From Chlorogloeopsis sp. ULAP01 (lineage in GTDB: Bacteria; Cyanobacteriota; Cyanobacteriia; Cyanobacteriales; Nostocaceae): a DNA stretch of 64,000 bases. The notes under the pieces were generated by a model. That model saw nothing but the letters and a program-made list of their open reading frames with translations. It was not told where the DNA came from and did no database searches. Positions within the stretch are counted from its first letter, which is position 1, and every line of letters begins with the position of its first letter. The stretch is taken from assembly GCF_030381805.1 (NCBI RefSeq), contig NZ_JAUDRH010000013.1:186001-250000 (forward strand), given 5' to 3'. A program made the position numbers and the translations under genes. Below are positions 52,856-62,444 of the stretch, piece after piece.

Positions 52856-53221
52856 GTAGAGGCAGTCTCCATCAAACAAGTTTCACCGTCAAGCATGAAA
52901 AACCTTACCCCCTACCCCCTCTTTTTAATAAGGAGAAACGTTAAAACGTTTGTTGCAAATACTTTAATGTTCTCTATGAATAAGTTGATATTGGTAACGA
53001 AAGCTTAGTTTACAAGAGGTCATTGTCAAGTAAATATAGTAAGTAACGCACTATCTGTGCGGCGCGTTACGTGCTGCTTTAACGCATCCTACTGGCTACA
53101 ATTTAAGGTTTACTTTATAAATCATCTCTAAGTGCGATCGCTTGCAGTGTGTTTAATGACTTTAGACTGATACAAAGTAAAATTCGTTTTCTAGTAACAT
53201 CTAGAACCTGTATTTTATCAA
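52856..53221. other. Repeat-containing intergenic region
   Basis: About 365 bp. It holds GTAACGC (53043-53049) and GCGTTAC (53064-53070) inverted copies, then AACGCATCCTACT (53081-53093), a degenerate relative of the 29434 element. A HIP1 octamer lies near 53135. No gene is recognised. Confidence 0.5.
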
Positions 53222-54079
53222 CTATAGTCTCATACGTGCAAACAATGCTGGTGCTAAAAACAAAATCCAAAATGTCCCCAAACCAAAATTAATAACATCA
53301 CGTACTGATTCATTGTCATTTATGAAGCTAGAAGCAAAGACAATCGTCCCCAGTACTCCTAAACCAATTACGACTTTCAACAAAATTTTTCGCACAGATA
53401 CTTTAGCTGGAGAGTAGCGAACATACCACAATTCAAGTGGTACAGCAATTCCTGCTCCAACAGCAGCACCAAAAACTTCCCATCCTTCAGGGAAAGAGTC
53501 AGCAAAGGGAAACACAGCAATGGGTGTTGAAAGACTGAGAACCGAAAATAATTTAAATGTCCGCCCACGAAACCACTGCAAAACTATAGGCCACAATTTG
53601 AGATAGATTTTGAATAGAATCAATCCAATTATCAAACCACCAATTACATCTCCAACATAGTGGACACCAAGATATAAGCGAGACATCATCACTAAGAAAA
53701 TGACACACACTGTGACTGCTAGTGGAATACGACTCAATGTAGTTAATGTTGTCCAAAAAATCGTTGCAGTGCCAGTATGTCCACTAGGAAATGAAGATGT
53801 ATCCAACTCTCTATAAACATTAATCTCTGGATGATTTGGACGCGGTACATCAAAAATCGACCAAATAATCATATTAATTGCTGTTACTAAGACGACAGCA
53901 CCGACTAAGCACCAAGCCAACCGTCGTCCAGAAATCCAAAATACCAAAGCAAAAACTACTGCTACACCTGCAACTGCTCCTAGCTCTGTAACAATTTGAA
54001 AAAACAAATCCCAACTATCACCAAAAAATTTTTGAATATAAATAATTGGCTCTGGACTCCAGAGTTTGTCAATTTCCAT
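53222..54079 (-). CDS. PAP2-family membrane phosphatase
   Basis: About 285 residues, six or more helices. The PAP2 triad is visible as FDVPRPNHP (motif 1, Arg-Pro), TSSFPSGHTG (motif 2) and SRLYLGVHYVGDVIGG (motif 3: S-R-x5-H-x3-D). It probably dephosphorylates a lipid phosphate such as undecaprenyl pyrophosphate or phosphatidic acid at the membrane surface. Extra C-terminal helices lie beyond the usual core. ATG 54079 (MEIDKLWSPEP) is preferred to a TTG 11 codons upstream. Confidence 0.84.
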   Translation of the reverse strand: MEIDKLWSPEPIIYIQKFFGDSWDLFFQIVTELGAVAGVAVVFALVFWISGRRLAWCLVGAVVLVTAINMIIWSIFDVPRPNHPEINVYRELDTSSFPSGHTGTATIFWTTLTTLSRIPLAVTVCVIFLVMMSRLYLGVHYVGDVIGGLIIGLILFKIYLKLWPIVLQWFRGRTFKLFSVLSLSTPIAVFPFADSFPEGWEVFGAAVGAGIAVPLELWYVRYSPAKVSVRKILLKVVIGLGVLGTIVFASSFINDNESVRDVINFGLGTFWILFLAPALFARMRL

Positions 54080-54287
54080 GCTAACTATTAAAAATAGTTT
54101 AGTTAACAACAATTGTAAGTTAGAGCAAGCACAAGTATTGCACTACTGCATTGACTTTTATCGAAGTTAGGTAATTATCTAAAAAAATATATAACTTCCA
54201 GGCAAATTATTATTACAGAAGAAAATTGATAGCTTGCTGAAGCTATCTCTCAAAGTACTTGAAATTAAAAGCATCTTGTTCTGGTAA

Positions 54288-54730
54288 ATGGCAGCAATCA
54301 TGATTCCTCAGAATCGTCAAACTTTACTATTCATTCTTTCCTGTTTAACTGCTCTAATTACTGGCGTCGTTGCATTTGTAGGCATCATCCAACCTAATAT
54401 CTACTTACGATTTGTACCTCAAAGGCTTCTGCCTGGAGTAATCAGTCAAGACATTATTTCGTTGGTTGCATCGCTAGGGCTGCTTGTTTGTCTGGTTGCA
54501 ACAAAAAGGGGAGCGAATCGAGCTTGGGTGATCTGCTAGTTCCAGTGATTTTGATACATATGGGTACCCTCGGTACTTCAGTACTTCTTGGTGAATTGCT
54601 TTCCCCCCTATTTGGTCAAGCACTTGATATATTTATGATTGGATTATTTGCTGTAGTGGGTTTAGGGGGACTTGCCTTGGGTGGAATCACGTTGTCTAAT
54701 TTTGGACAACCTCATGCACCGAGGTATTAA
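54288..54730 (+). pseudogene. Frameshifted small membrane-protein gene
   Basis: Two overlapping plus-strand frames read as one broken gene. The first (54288-54539) encodes three hydrophobic helices up to LVCLVATKRGANRAWVIC and stops. The second (open to 54730) continues with hydrophobic helices (LVPVILIHMGTLGTSVLL, FMIGLFAVVGLGGLALGG). A frame change around 54500-54540 would merge them into about 145 residues with four or five helices. Two genuine overlapping genes, or a sequencing error, remain possible. No family recognised. Confidence 0.5.
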
Positions 54731-54754
54731 ACTAATGACGAGGCTTTGGAGTTG

Positions 54755-55624
54755 TTAAGGAATAAACAGTACAGGATACCAACTATGACGCAATACTTCA
54801 GCCGCAAAACTGGAAATCAACCATTCCTGAAGTTTACCTATCGTTCCTGAAGACACAGCGATCGCGCTAATATCGGCCATAGCAGCTGCCTTTAAAATCT
54901 CGCTAACAGAGTGTCCTTCTCGAACTTCTGTCTCCACTTGTAAATTTACTCCTTCCAAATCAGCTTTAATCTGAGACAAAGTTTCGCTAGCCTGCTGTGG
55001 TAGAATTTTCCTTGGTACTTCTCGACGACCAGTATTTTCTAATACCCAGCAAAGCTTGCACTGTTGGAGAAATCTACCAGACTGATTTTGAGCCAAGTGC
55101 TTTACCTGTTGCACCAGGTGATTCGCAGCTTGAGTATCATTGTAGGGAAGCAGTAAAGAGCGGAATAGGTGCTGGCAACGAAGTGTTAATTCTTCGGAAG
55201 TATAAGCAGAGATTAACTGAGGACGCAGTACTAACAAAGGAATCTTGGATTGGCGAGATAATTCAGCCATTGTACTACCCACTAGTTTTTCTGTGAGTAA
55301 GCTGCGACTTTGAGAACCCAGTACAATCAACTGAGACTGATAGGTTTTGGCAACTTTAAGAATTGTTTCAACAGGCTTTCCCGATTGAACTTCTATTTTA
55401 ACTTCTATATCAGTAGGACTTTTGCCAACAGCTTCTGTCAACTGGGTTTGAGCTTGTTCTACTTTCTCACTATCAACTTGTGGAATAATCCCTTTTTCCC
55501 ATAAGGGGACAACGTGCAGGAAAACAATTTGCTTTATTCCTGCCAGCGCCAGACTAGAAACAAAATGTGCTAGGCGATGTAAACCATCAGAAAAATCTGT
55601 GCTAATTAAAACTCTCTCAAACAT
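54755..55624 (-). CDS. Tandem-domain universal stress protein
   Basis: 289 residues with two Usp domains. The first (1-135) has VLISTDFSDG and the ATP-type signature VLGSQSRSLLTEKLVGSTMAELSRQSKIPLLVL, which fits the G-2x-G-9x-G(S/T) loop. The second (about 150-289) has SLLLPYND and a degenerate AVSSGTIGKLQEWLISSFAAEVLRHSWYPVLFIP, so nucleotide binding by domain two is doubtful. Soluble. It is divergent from the P-type ATPase, suggesting a shared ion- or stress-related control region, which is an inference. Confidence 0.85.
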   Translation of the reverse strand: MFERVLISTDFSDGLHRLAHFVSSLALAGIKQIVFLHVVPLWEKGIIPQVDSEKVEQAQTQLTEAVGKSPTDIEVKIEVQSGKPVETILKVAKTYQSQLIVLGSQSRSLLTEKLVGSTMAELSRQSKIPLLVLRPQLISAYTSEELTLRCQHLFRSLLLPYNDTQAANHLVQQVKHLAQNQSGRFLQQCKLCWVLENTGRREVPRKILPQQASETLSQIKADLEGVNLQVETEVREGHSVSEILKAAAMADISAIAVSSGTIGKLQEWLISSFAAEVLRHSWYPVLFIP

Positions 55625-55886
55625 AATATAACTAATAAAACTACAGACAAAAATATTCTACTTGAATCGCAAAAACGATTCATTTGCTAAAAAATGGAAC
55701 AGGCAAGACGCCTATTTTACAATAGTGTGGCAGGAGATTAGCTAAAAAACAAAAGCGCGATCGCCTGCAATAAATACTGTCACTTTTGCATCACATTTAT
55801 TTCCAATAATTTTGAATGATTAGCTAAAAATAAATAGCTAACAGTCTTGATTCGTCCTGCCTATGGGAAATTTTGAGGCGAACAAA

Positions 55887-58625
55887 ATGACAGCAACAGC
55901 GAAAGAAATAATGCAGTCACATCAATGGCACAACCTTCCTGTACCCAGAGTAGCTCAACATCTAGGTACAAATATAGAAGCAGGTTTGAATGCTGATGAA
56001 GTCACAAAACGACGGGAGCGCTTCGGCTCTAACGAACTTAAGAGCAAACCCGGAAAAAGTCCATTGGTAAGATTTTTGTTGCAATTTCACCAACCTTTGC
56101 TGTACATTTTGCTGGTTGCGGGTGCAATTAAGGCGTTGCTGGGGCAATGGGTAAATGCTGGGGTGATTTGGGGTGTCACCCTGATTAACGCTATTATTGG
56201 TTTTATTCAAGAATCAAAGGCTGAAAGCGCGATCGCTGCCTTAGCTTCCTCGGTTCAAACTAATGCAACTATTATTCGCAATGGCAAAAAGGTACAAGTT
56301 CCATCTCAAGAGCTAGTACCGGGGGATATCGTGCTGCTTGCTTCTGGAGATAAAGTGCCAGCCGATTTGCGTCTTGTGCAAGCACGGAATTTACAAGTTA
56401 ATGAATCAGGGCTGACAGGTGAGTCAGTTGCTGTAGAAAAAAACACGCAAACCCTTGATGCAGACGCACCTTTAGCAGAGCGAACAAACATGGCTTATGC
56501 TGGGAGCTTTGTTACCTTTGGGACTGGTAGCGGAATTGTAGTTGCGATTGGAGAAACTACAGAAACTGGGCGTATTTCTCAGTTGATTGAACAAGGAACC
56601 AGCCTGAAAACCCCGCTTACTCGTAAATTTGATAAATTTAGCCGTACTTTACTGTATATCATTCTGGGGATAGCTGCGCTGACATTTGCTGTTGGTTTGG
56701 GATATGGTAATTCCTGGGCAGAAATGTTTGAAGCTGCTGTCGCCTTCGCTGTCAGTGCGATTCCAGAAGGACTTCCGGCAGTAGTAACAGTGACACTAGC
56801 AATCGGTGTTTCCCGTATGGCACGGCGTCACGCGATCGTGCGCAAACTGCCAGCAGTTGAAACTCTCGGCGGTGCTACAGTTATCTGTTCTGATAAAACT
56901 GGTACCTTAACTGAAAACCAGATGACTGTGCAAGCCATCTATACCGGAGGTGAAAAATACACAGTTACTGGTGCAGGCTATGCTCCCCAAGGGGAAATTC
57001 TACTAAATGAACAGCCAGTCAATTGGGATCACACTCCTGGTTTGGCAGAATGTCTCAAAGCCGGGTTGCTATGCAATGACTCGCACCTAGAAAATAAAGA
57101 TGGGCAATGGCAGGTAATTGGCGATCCTACAGAGGGAGCATTGATAGCCATAGCTAATAAAGTTGGGCTTACCTACAACAACTTAGAACAAGAAATGCCC
57201 AGACGGGATGTCATCCCCTTTGAGTCTGAATTTCAGTATATGGCAACTTTACACGAAGCTTCGCCATCAGCAAATCACAGAGGACAAAGAATTATCTATG
57301 TTAAGGGATCAGTAGAAGCTATTCTCAAACGTAGTCACAAGATGTTGGCTGCTCAGGGAAATCTCGCCCCCATAGATCCAGAAACCACACATCAAGAAGT
57401 TGATGCGATGGCTCATCAAGGATTGAGGGTATTAGCTTTTGCTCAAAAAACTGTACCAATTTCTCAAGATTCGCTCGATCATGCAGATATCGAAACAGAT
57501 TTGATTTTCTTAGGATTGCAGGGGATGATCGATCCACCCCGAACAGAAGCAATTAAGGCAGTACAAGCCTGCCAAGAAGCCGGCATTCAAGTCAAAATGA
57601 TTACAGGCGATCATGCTGTCACCGCACGGGCAATAGCTGAACGGATGGGCTTTAATAAAAATGGTCAAGTTCTTGCTTTTACTGGAAGTGAACTTGCCCA
57701 AATGGGTAATTCTGAACTTGCCACGGCGATCGAAGATGGGGTAGTGTTTGCCCGTGTTGCGCCAGAACAGAAACTTCGTATTGTTGAAGCGCTTCAGTCG
57801 AAAGGAGAAGTTGTGGCGATGACGGGGGATGGTGTCAACGATGCACCAGCTCTCAGACAAGCAGATATCGGTATTGCGATGGGAGGTGCTGGTACTGAGG
57901 TAGCAAAAGAAGCCTCAGACATGATTTTAACTGATGATAACTTTGCTTCTATTGAAGCTGCGGTGGAGGAGGGACGGACTGTTTATCGAAATTTACTCAA
58001 AGCGATCGCCTTTATCTTACCTGTTAACGGCGGTGAGTCGATGACGATTTTGATTAGTGTACTGCTTGCTAGAGCATTGCCAATTCTATCTTTACAAGTT
58101 CTATGGCTCAATATGGTTAATTCCATTACCATGACTGTGCCTTTAGCGTTTGAGCCGAAGTCTGAACGAGTGATGCAACAACCACCGCGCAGCCCTCGCG
58201 AACCCTTGCTCTCCAAAAGTTTACTCAAGCGCATCATCGCAATTTCTGTTTTTAACTGGATCTTAATCTTTGGTGTCTTTGAATGGATTGAACAAACCAC
58301 AGGAAATATAGCTTTAGCCCGTACAATGGCAATTCAAGCTTTAGTAGCAGGAAGAATTTTTTATCTTTTAAGTATTAGTCAATTAGGAATTGCAATATTC
58401 AATAGACTTCGTGGGATTAGACAGACAGTTACCGATGCTTCGGCAATTGGAATTGGCATTGCTTGTACGATAATTTTGCAGATAATATTCAGTCAGTGGA
58501 ACATCATGAACAAATTATTTTACACTGCCCCACTGAATTTAAATCAATGGTTAATTTGCTTACTGATTGGATTACCGATGATTTTACTATCAATTTTAGT
58601 GAACCGTTTTGACCCTCTCGACTAA
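55887..58625 (+). CDS. P-type cation-transporting ATPase (P2-type, PacL/PMA1-like)
   Basis: About 912 residues, ten predicted helices. All P-type motifs are present: LTGES, PEGLPA in helix 4, CSDKTGTLTENQMT with the phosphorylated Asp, KGSVEAIL, MITGDHAVTA and MTGDGVNDAPAL. Helix 5 keeps Asn and Glu (PVNGGES) at the calcium-site positions of SERCA. In helix 6 the usual TD is NS (LNMVNSIT), so the ion may be Ca, Na, K or another cation. The start is ATG 55887, 8 nt after GAGG (55875-55878); ATG 55863 is less likely. A cation_ATPase_N domain is included. Confidence 0.92.
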   Translation: MTATAKEIMQSHQWHNLPVPRVAQHLGTNIEAGLNADEVTKRRERFGSNELKSKPGKSPLVRFLLQFHQPLLYILLVAGAIKALLGQWVNAGVIWGVTLINAIIGFIQESKAESAIAALASSVQTNATIIRNGKKVQVPSQELVPGDIVLLASGDKVPADLRLVQARNLQVNESGLTGESVAVEKNTQTLDADAPLAERTNMAYAGSFVTFGTGSGIVVAIGETTETGRISQLIEQGTSLKTPLTRKFDKFSRTLLYIILGIAALTFAVGLGYGNSWAEMFEAAVAFAVSAIPEGLPAVVTVTLAIGVSRMARRHAIVRKLPAVETLGGATVICSDKTGTLTENQMTVQAIYTGGEKYTVTGAGYAPQGEILLNEQPVNWDHTPGLAECLKAGLLCNDSHLENKDGQWQVIGDPTEGALIAIANKVGLTYNNLEQEMPRRDVIPFESEFQYMATLHEASPSANHRGQRIIYVKGSVEAILKRSHKMLAAQGNLAPIDPETTHQEVDAMAHQGLRVLAFAQKTVPISQDSLDHADIETDLIFLGLQGMIDPPRTEAIKAVQACQEAGIQVKMITGDHAVTARAIAERMGFNKNGQVLAFTGSELAQMGNSELATAIEDGVVFARVAPEQKLRIVEALQSKGEVVAMTGDGVNDAPALRQADIGIAMGGAGTEVAKEASDMILTDDNFASIEAAVEEGRTVYRNLLKAIAFILPVNGGESMTILISVLLARALPILSLQVLWLNMVNSITMTVPLAFEPKSERVMQQPPRSPREPLLSKSLLKRIIAISVFNWILIFGVFEWIEQTTGNIALARTMAIQALVAGRIFYLLSISQLGIAIFNRLRGIRQTVTDASAIGIGIACTIILQIIFSQWNIMNKLFYTAPLNLNQWLICLLIGLPMILLSILVNRFDPLD

Positions 58626-58668
58626 TGAGATGAAAATAGGGGCTAGAGACTAGGGCAGGAATTGTACC

Positions 58669-58688
58669 AGACGCGATTAATCGCGTCT
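58669..58688. repeat. Perfect 20-bp palindrome, interspersed repeat
   Basis: AGACGCGATT followed at once by AATCGCGTCT. It shares its outer AGACG/CGTCT with the palindrome at 26094-26117 and is of the 'cgcgattaatcgcg' type common in cyanobacterial spacers. Confidence 0.75.
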
Positions 58689-58825
58689 CTACCCAATCCA
58701 AAATCCAACATTGTATTAGTTATAGCAACAGCCAAAGTTGTTAGGACATCAACAGATGATAAAACTTAGATACCAAAAGACTTTTAACCTTGTCACCTGT
58801 CCCCTGTCCCCTGTTATACATACCC

Positions 58826-59248
58826 TCAATGATGCTTGTTAAAAAACTTATTATGCTTGGGCTTGGGATGAAAGTCAGTGCAATTTCTAGCTTCTTCAGT
58901 CAAAACAAGAGAAGGTTGTACTGCACATTGAAGGTGATAATTATGTGAAAAATATTGACAGCTTCTACAGGGGTGCTGATGTGATGGATTTAATGAAAAG
59001 AAAAACTTATTATCTTCTCCTAATTCGTCTCTTAATGTCTTCATTTTGGATAAAATCGTCAAAAATCCTGTCCACATCAGGATAAAGCCAATAACAGCCC
59101 CACTAGCGAAAACACCTGTTTCAGGCATATTGGCTCCATCGATTCTGATCTCATCTGCTTTGATCTCACTTTGAATAGCTTGATTAAAATTTGTCTCAGA
59201 TGCTAGATCTGGTATGAGTCTTTTCTCAAAATCCATATCGGTCACCAT
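58826..59248 (-). CDS. Single-pass membrane protein with Cys/His-rich tail
   Basis: 140 residues. A polar N-terminus precedes one helix (VFASGAVIGFILMWTGFLTIL). After a charged stretch, the C-terminal part has CRSCQYFSHNYHLQCAVQPSLVLTEEARNCTDF, with four cysteines and several histidines as in a zinc- or iron-sulfur-binding knuckle. A CxxCxYF...LxCAVxP...A..CxDF pattern of this kind recurs in unnamed cyanobacterial proteins. Role unknown. Met5 (59236) is an equally good start. Confidence 0.65.
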   Translation of the reverse strand: MVTDMDFEKRLIPDLASETNFNQAIQSEIKADEIRIDGANMPETGVFASGAVIGFILMWTGFLTILSKMKTLRDELGEDNKFFFSLNPSHQHPCRSCQYFSHNYHLQCAVQPSLVLTEEARNCTDFHPKPKHNKFFNKHH

Positions 59249-59571
59249 TTGAAGTATTTAGTTCTAGCATTACCAGCTTATTTAATGGTTTTTGTGGCGT
59301 TGGCATATTCACAATGCCAGAAATCACACTCTTAATAGAGAGTGTTTTCTTCAACATTGACTAATTAATAAAACTGTTACTATTAGGTGTAGCAAAAGTA
59401 AGATTATGATATCTCTGTCAAGAGTTTTGCTTGTAACTAATAGCTTTATGCCATAAGGAATAAGAGCAAATTATTTTGAGCGCCTATAGTTTAATATGGT
59501 TCAGCTAAACGTAGCTGTCGCTCGCAAGGGTGCAGATAAACGAATGATGCTTAATAGCTTTGGCGCTAACT
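59249..59571. other. Intergenic region
   Basis: About 320 bp, A/T rich. A 79-codon plus-strand frame from 59496 overlaps the next gene in another frame and looks spurious. No hairpin or operator recognised. Confidence 0.4.
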
Positions 59572-60162
59572 ATGCATATCCGCCGCATTATCACATTTAC
59601 TTTGATAGCAGTTACTTGTGTCTTTCTAATTTGGATTTTCACTCCCGCAAGTATCATACCTCCTGCTCGCCCGACTGCGGCGCTTACAGTTCATGTCCTC
59701 GATCTTGGCTTGCATCCAGAACTAGTTTTACCTGATAATAACGGCGAACTAATTGTGTATGCCTACGGTGATTGGAATTATTTTGCTCTCAATAACCAAG
59801 GATTCACCGATGGCTTGGCAGCACTTTTGATCCCAACTCAAGGTACACTCGGACGGCAAAAGTATAGCAATATTGAGCAATTGCAGCAGACAGTTAAGGA
59901 AAAAGATTTAACTCTACTCAGTTTCAAAGTGGCAAAAGCCAAAGCCTTACAATTATCACAAACTTTAGATCAACGTTTCAATCGCAACATCAACACGCAC
60001 ATTGAAAATCCCCAAACCGGACTAACTTTAGTCAAAGACGAGCAAGAATACACCATGTTACATAATAGCAACCACGAACTGGTAGAGTGGCTAGAACAGT
60101 TGGACTGTCAAGTCGAGGGTTTCGTAATGTGGTCTAATTTTCAGGTAAAGTACCGAGATTAG
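59572..60162 (+). CDS. Membrane-anchored periplasmic protein of DUF2459-like type
   Basis: 196 residues with one N-terminal helix (ITFTLIAVTCVFLIWIF) and a soluble domain: ALTVHVLDLGLHPELVLPDNNGELIVYAYGDWNYFALN. The H.ELVLP and YGDWNYF pairing recalls DUF2459/TIGR02117 proteins, which have an FHTDLVLP and GDK.FY pattern. The match is partial. Topology suggests the domain lies in the periplasm. It is 88 bp upstream of the cupin gene, so the two may be co-transcribed. Confidence 0.6.
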   Translation: MHIRRIITFTLIAVTCVFLIWIFTPASIIPPARPTAALTVHVLDLGLHPELVLPDNNGELIVYAYGDWNYFALNNQGFTDGLAALLIPTQGTLGRQKYSNIEQLQQTVKEKDLTLLSFKVAKAKALQLSQTLDQRFNRNINTHIENPQTGLTLVKDEQEYTMLHNSNHELVEWLEQLDCQVEGFVMWSNFQVKYRD

Positions 60163-60250
60163 ATTTTCAGTGCTTCTGATGCAGCGTTTATATGTTTTCT
60201 TCACCAATATTCTGAATAATTAATATACTAAGTTGGTAACCGTAACTCTT

Positions 60251-60634
60251 ATGGAAATGACGATGGCTGATACCATTACCACCCCTAACCAGCGCATATT
60301 TGATATTGAACAATTGGTACGGTTTTCGCCAAAGAAAGCTGCCGTCACAGAAATAGCGGTCACCCCATATTCTAGCATTGCTGTCTGGGGTGTACGTCCC
60401 GGTCAAGAAGTGCCTGCACATACTCACCCCGATGGACAAGATACCTGGATTGTGGTAAGGGGAGAATTAACCTACTATCTCGGCAACGGACAAAAGAAAA
60501 TTATTTCCGCAGGACAAATTGATGTTGCTGAACCATCGCAGGTTCACGGAGCAGTCAATGAGGGATTAGAAGACGTGGTGTTTCTCTCTATCTATTCTGC
60601 TCCAAGTCTCAAGGTTGTTCCCGCGTCTCCATAG
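60251..60634 (+). CDS. Cupin domain protein
   Basis: About 127 residues. The double-stranded beta-helix motifs are GVRPGQEVPAHTHPDGQDTWIVVRGELTYYLG (cupin 1, with two His and the Glu-equivalent position Asp/Gln) and PSQVHGAVNEG (cupin 2 His). Three histidines predict a bound metal. It could be an isomerase, dioxygenase or sugar-binding protein. Several ATG codons (60251, 60257, 60263) are possible starts. Confidence 0.8.
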   Translation: MEMTMADTITTPNQRIFDIEQLVRFSPKKAAVTEIAVTPYSSIAVWGVRPGQEVPAHTHPDGQDTWIVVRGELTYYLGNGQKKIISAGQIDVAEPSQVHGAVNEGLEDVVFLSIYSAPSLKVVPASP

Positions 60635-60823
60635 TTTGATTAGAATCCCCAGTGAGTTAGTGACGAGACTCTGGAAACGGGCAATACAATCTATTGTTTG
60701 AGCAAAAGTGGGTGAGGGAAAAGCGTCGAAAGAAGAATCACTCTTAGGAAGCCCAGATATGTCATCGCTGGTCGCTCTGGGTGCCAACTTTGAGACAATC
60801 AAGAAAATAAGATTTCCCTAATA

Positions 60824-61696
60824 CTAATTCGCTTGCGATATTTTAGCTTGGGCAATACGCCGTTTCATTTGCTGATTGTAAACAAATGCAATAATTCCAG
60901 AAATAAGCACATAAGAAATGATGGCTGGCTTAATTTCTTCTGCATTAAAGTTAAATGCAGCAATCAACAAAGCTAAACTTGAATTACGACTGGCGTTAGA
61001 AATTGCCAACGCTGTTTGTGTTTCTGGCGTAGAATCGCCTAGTATGTAACCGATCAATAAGGAGGCGGCTGCCACAAGTGCGATCGCGCTGATCGAAACA
61101 ATTCCCAAGCTCAGAACAACACCCAAGCTTCTAACCAGGATCAAAATTGTCAAAACCAAGAACATAATGTTAGCAATTTCAGTTATGGGTTTTGCAATAT
61201 CATCTGCAAGTTCGGGAATGCCTTTGCGAATTGCCAAACCAATTACCAGTGGAATCAACTGCACCATTAAAAGTTGCTTGAAGATTTCCTGAGGTGCTAC
61301 AGAAGCATCACGGTGATAAATCCTGCTCAGAATCGTCACAAGCAAGGGAGTCAATACGACTGCAACTATGGAAACCGTTTCCTGGAAGCTTGCTGCAAAG
61401 GTAGCATCCCAACCCATTTTGGAAATCTTACGATACACTAAAGTTGCTCCTGGCGCACATCCCATCAAAATAATGCCAAGGCTAACGGCAGCAGGAGGCT
61501 TAAGCACTGCCACAACTATTATGGCTGCAATGGGAACCAGCACAAATGCTGCCAAGAAAGAGCGAATCAGCATTTTTGGTTGACGCCAAAGATATGTAAT
61601 TTGCTCGAACGCCAAGTTTAGTCCCATTCCTAACATTAGCGAAAATACTGTGACCTTAATGTAGTTAGAAATAAGTGTTGCAATTGTGTTTGCCAT
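60824..61696 (-). CDS. BASS family (bile acid:sodium symporter-like) transporter
   Basis: 290 residues, nine or ten helices. SLMLGMGLNLAFEQI, LMGCAPGATLVYRKISKMGWDATFAASF (the conserved A-P-G/A motif of BASS proteins) and SNASRNSSLALLIA (helix-crossing motif with Ser-Arg-Asn) identify the family. BASS members take up organic anions such as pyruvate, bicarbonate (SbtA is unrelated) or bile acids with sodium; the substrate here is unknown. A GGAG box lies about 9 nt before the ATG. Its long upstream region has no other minus-strand gene. Confidence 0.82.
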   Translation of the reverse strand: MANTIATLISNYIKVTVFSLMLGMGLNLAFEQITYLWRQPKMLIRSFLAAFVLVPIAAIIVVAVLKPPAAVSLGIILMGCAPGATLVYRKISKMGWDATFAASFQETVSIVAVVLTPLLVTILSRIYHRDASVAPQEIFKQLLMVQLIPLVIGLAIRKGIPELADDIAKPITEIANIMFLVLTILILVRSLGVVLSLGIVSISAIALVAAASLLIGYILGDSTPETQTALAISNASRNSSLALLIAAFNFNAEEIKPAIISYVLISGIIAFVYNQQMKRRIAQAKISQAN

Positions 61697-62256
61697 AGAA
61701 CTTATCTCCTTGAGCAGTGGTGCATCAGCAAAGCTTGTAGGTATTGGTAATCAAGTTATGCCAAGTTTCGGGAGTGATCGTGAAGCCCGCCCTCCTGTCA
61801 GCAGAATTTTATAGATTCGGCATTAAGAAATTGAGTTTGTAGAACATTAAAGTAAGAAATTTATAAGAGTAGTTTGTAAAAGTTACTTAATGGTAAATAT
61901 ATCAACGCAGAGCAGAATTTCAAGCAATAAATTTTGAAGCCAATTGATTAATTTCTTATTTTTAGGCTACAAAGTTCTTATTTTTAGACTGTATCCTTAC
62001 GGTAATTATTTGGCTGTTAATTTACAAACTGCTCGTCTTGCCTTCCTATTGATGATTGGCGATCGCTCAAATATCCTCAACCTTTAATACGAAGACACCA
62101 ATTTTATATCTAGCTATCCACGTATTCTAATTGTGGCAGTAACTCAAACAAGTTTCTTCGCTAGAACCAACAGGTAGAAATTCGCGGCCAGTTTTAGGTG
62201 ACAACTGCTACAACACAGGAGCAACTTTGTCTCAAGTGTAAGGAGTGTGAGGACAG
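61697..62256. other. Intergenic region upstream of the sulfatase segment
   Basis: About 560 bp. One HIP1 octamer near 62060, otherwise A/T rich. No gene recognised until the short frame at 62257. Confidence 0.4.
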
Positions 62257-62385
62257 ATGTTCAATCATCAATGGAAGTTGTGGGAGTCGAGAAAACTCCA
62301 ACAAGAGTTTGCGCCAGAACTTGCAATGCGATCGCGTAGCATTGATAGCTTAGAAGCTAAAGCTGCGCTATTAGCCCTGATGTGA
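62257..62385 (+). CDS. Possible 42-codon peptide upstream of the sulfatase
   Basis: A short frame MFNHQWKLWESRKLQQEF... with a GAGG box about 5 nt before the ATG. The peptide is charged and helical, without a membrane segment. It ends 59 bp before the sulfatase ATG and could be a leader or an accidental frame. A HIP1 octamer lies inside. Confidence 0.3.
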   Translation: MFNHQWKLWESRKLQQEFAPELAMRSRSIDSLEAKAALLALM

Positions 62386-62444
62386 ATAGATTCAGGGCTT
62401 AAATAGCGAAAATCCTAACACACAAAATATTAGCAGACAAAATC

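Noticed and set aside
59496..59735. 79-codon frame before the DUF2459-like gene
   Set aside because: Overlaps the better-supported frame and has no membrane or domain features.
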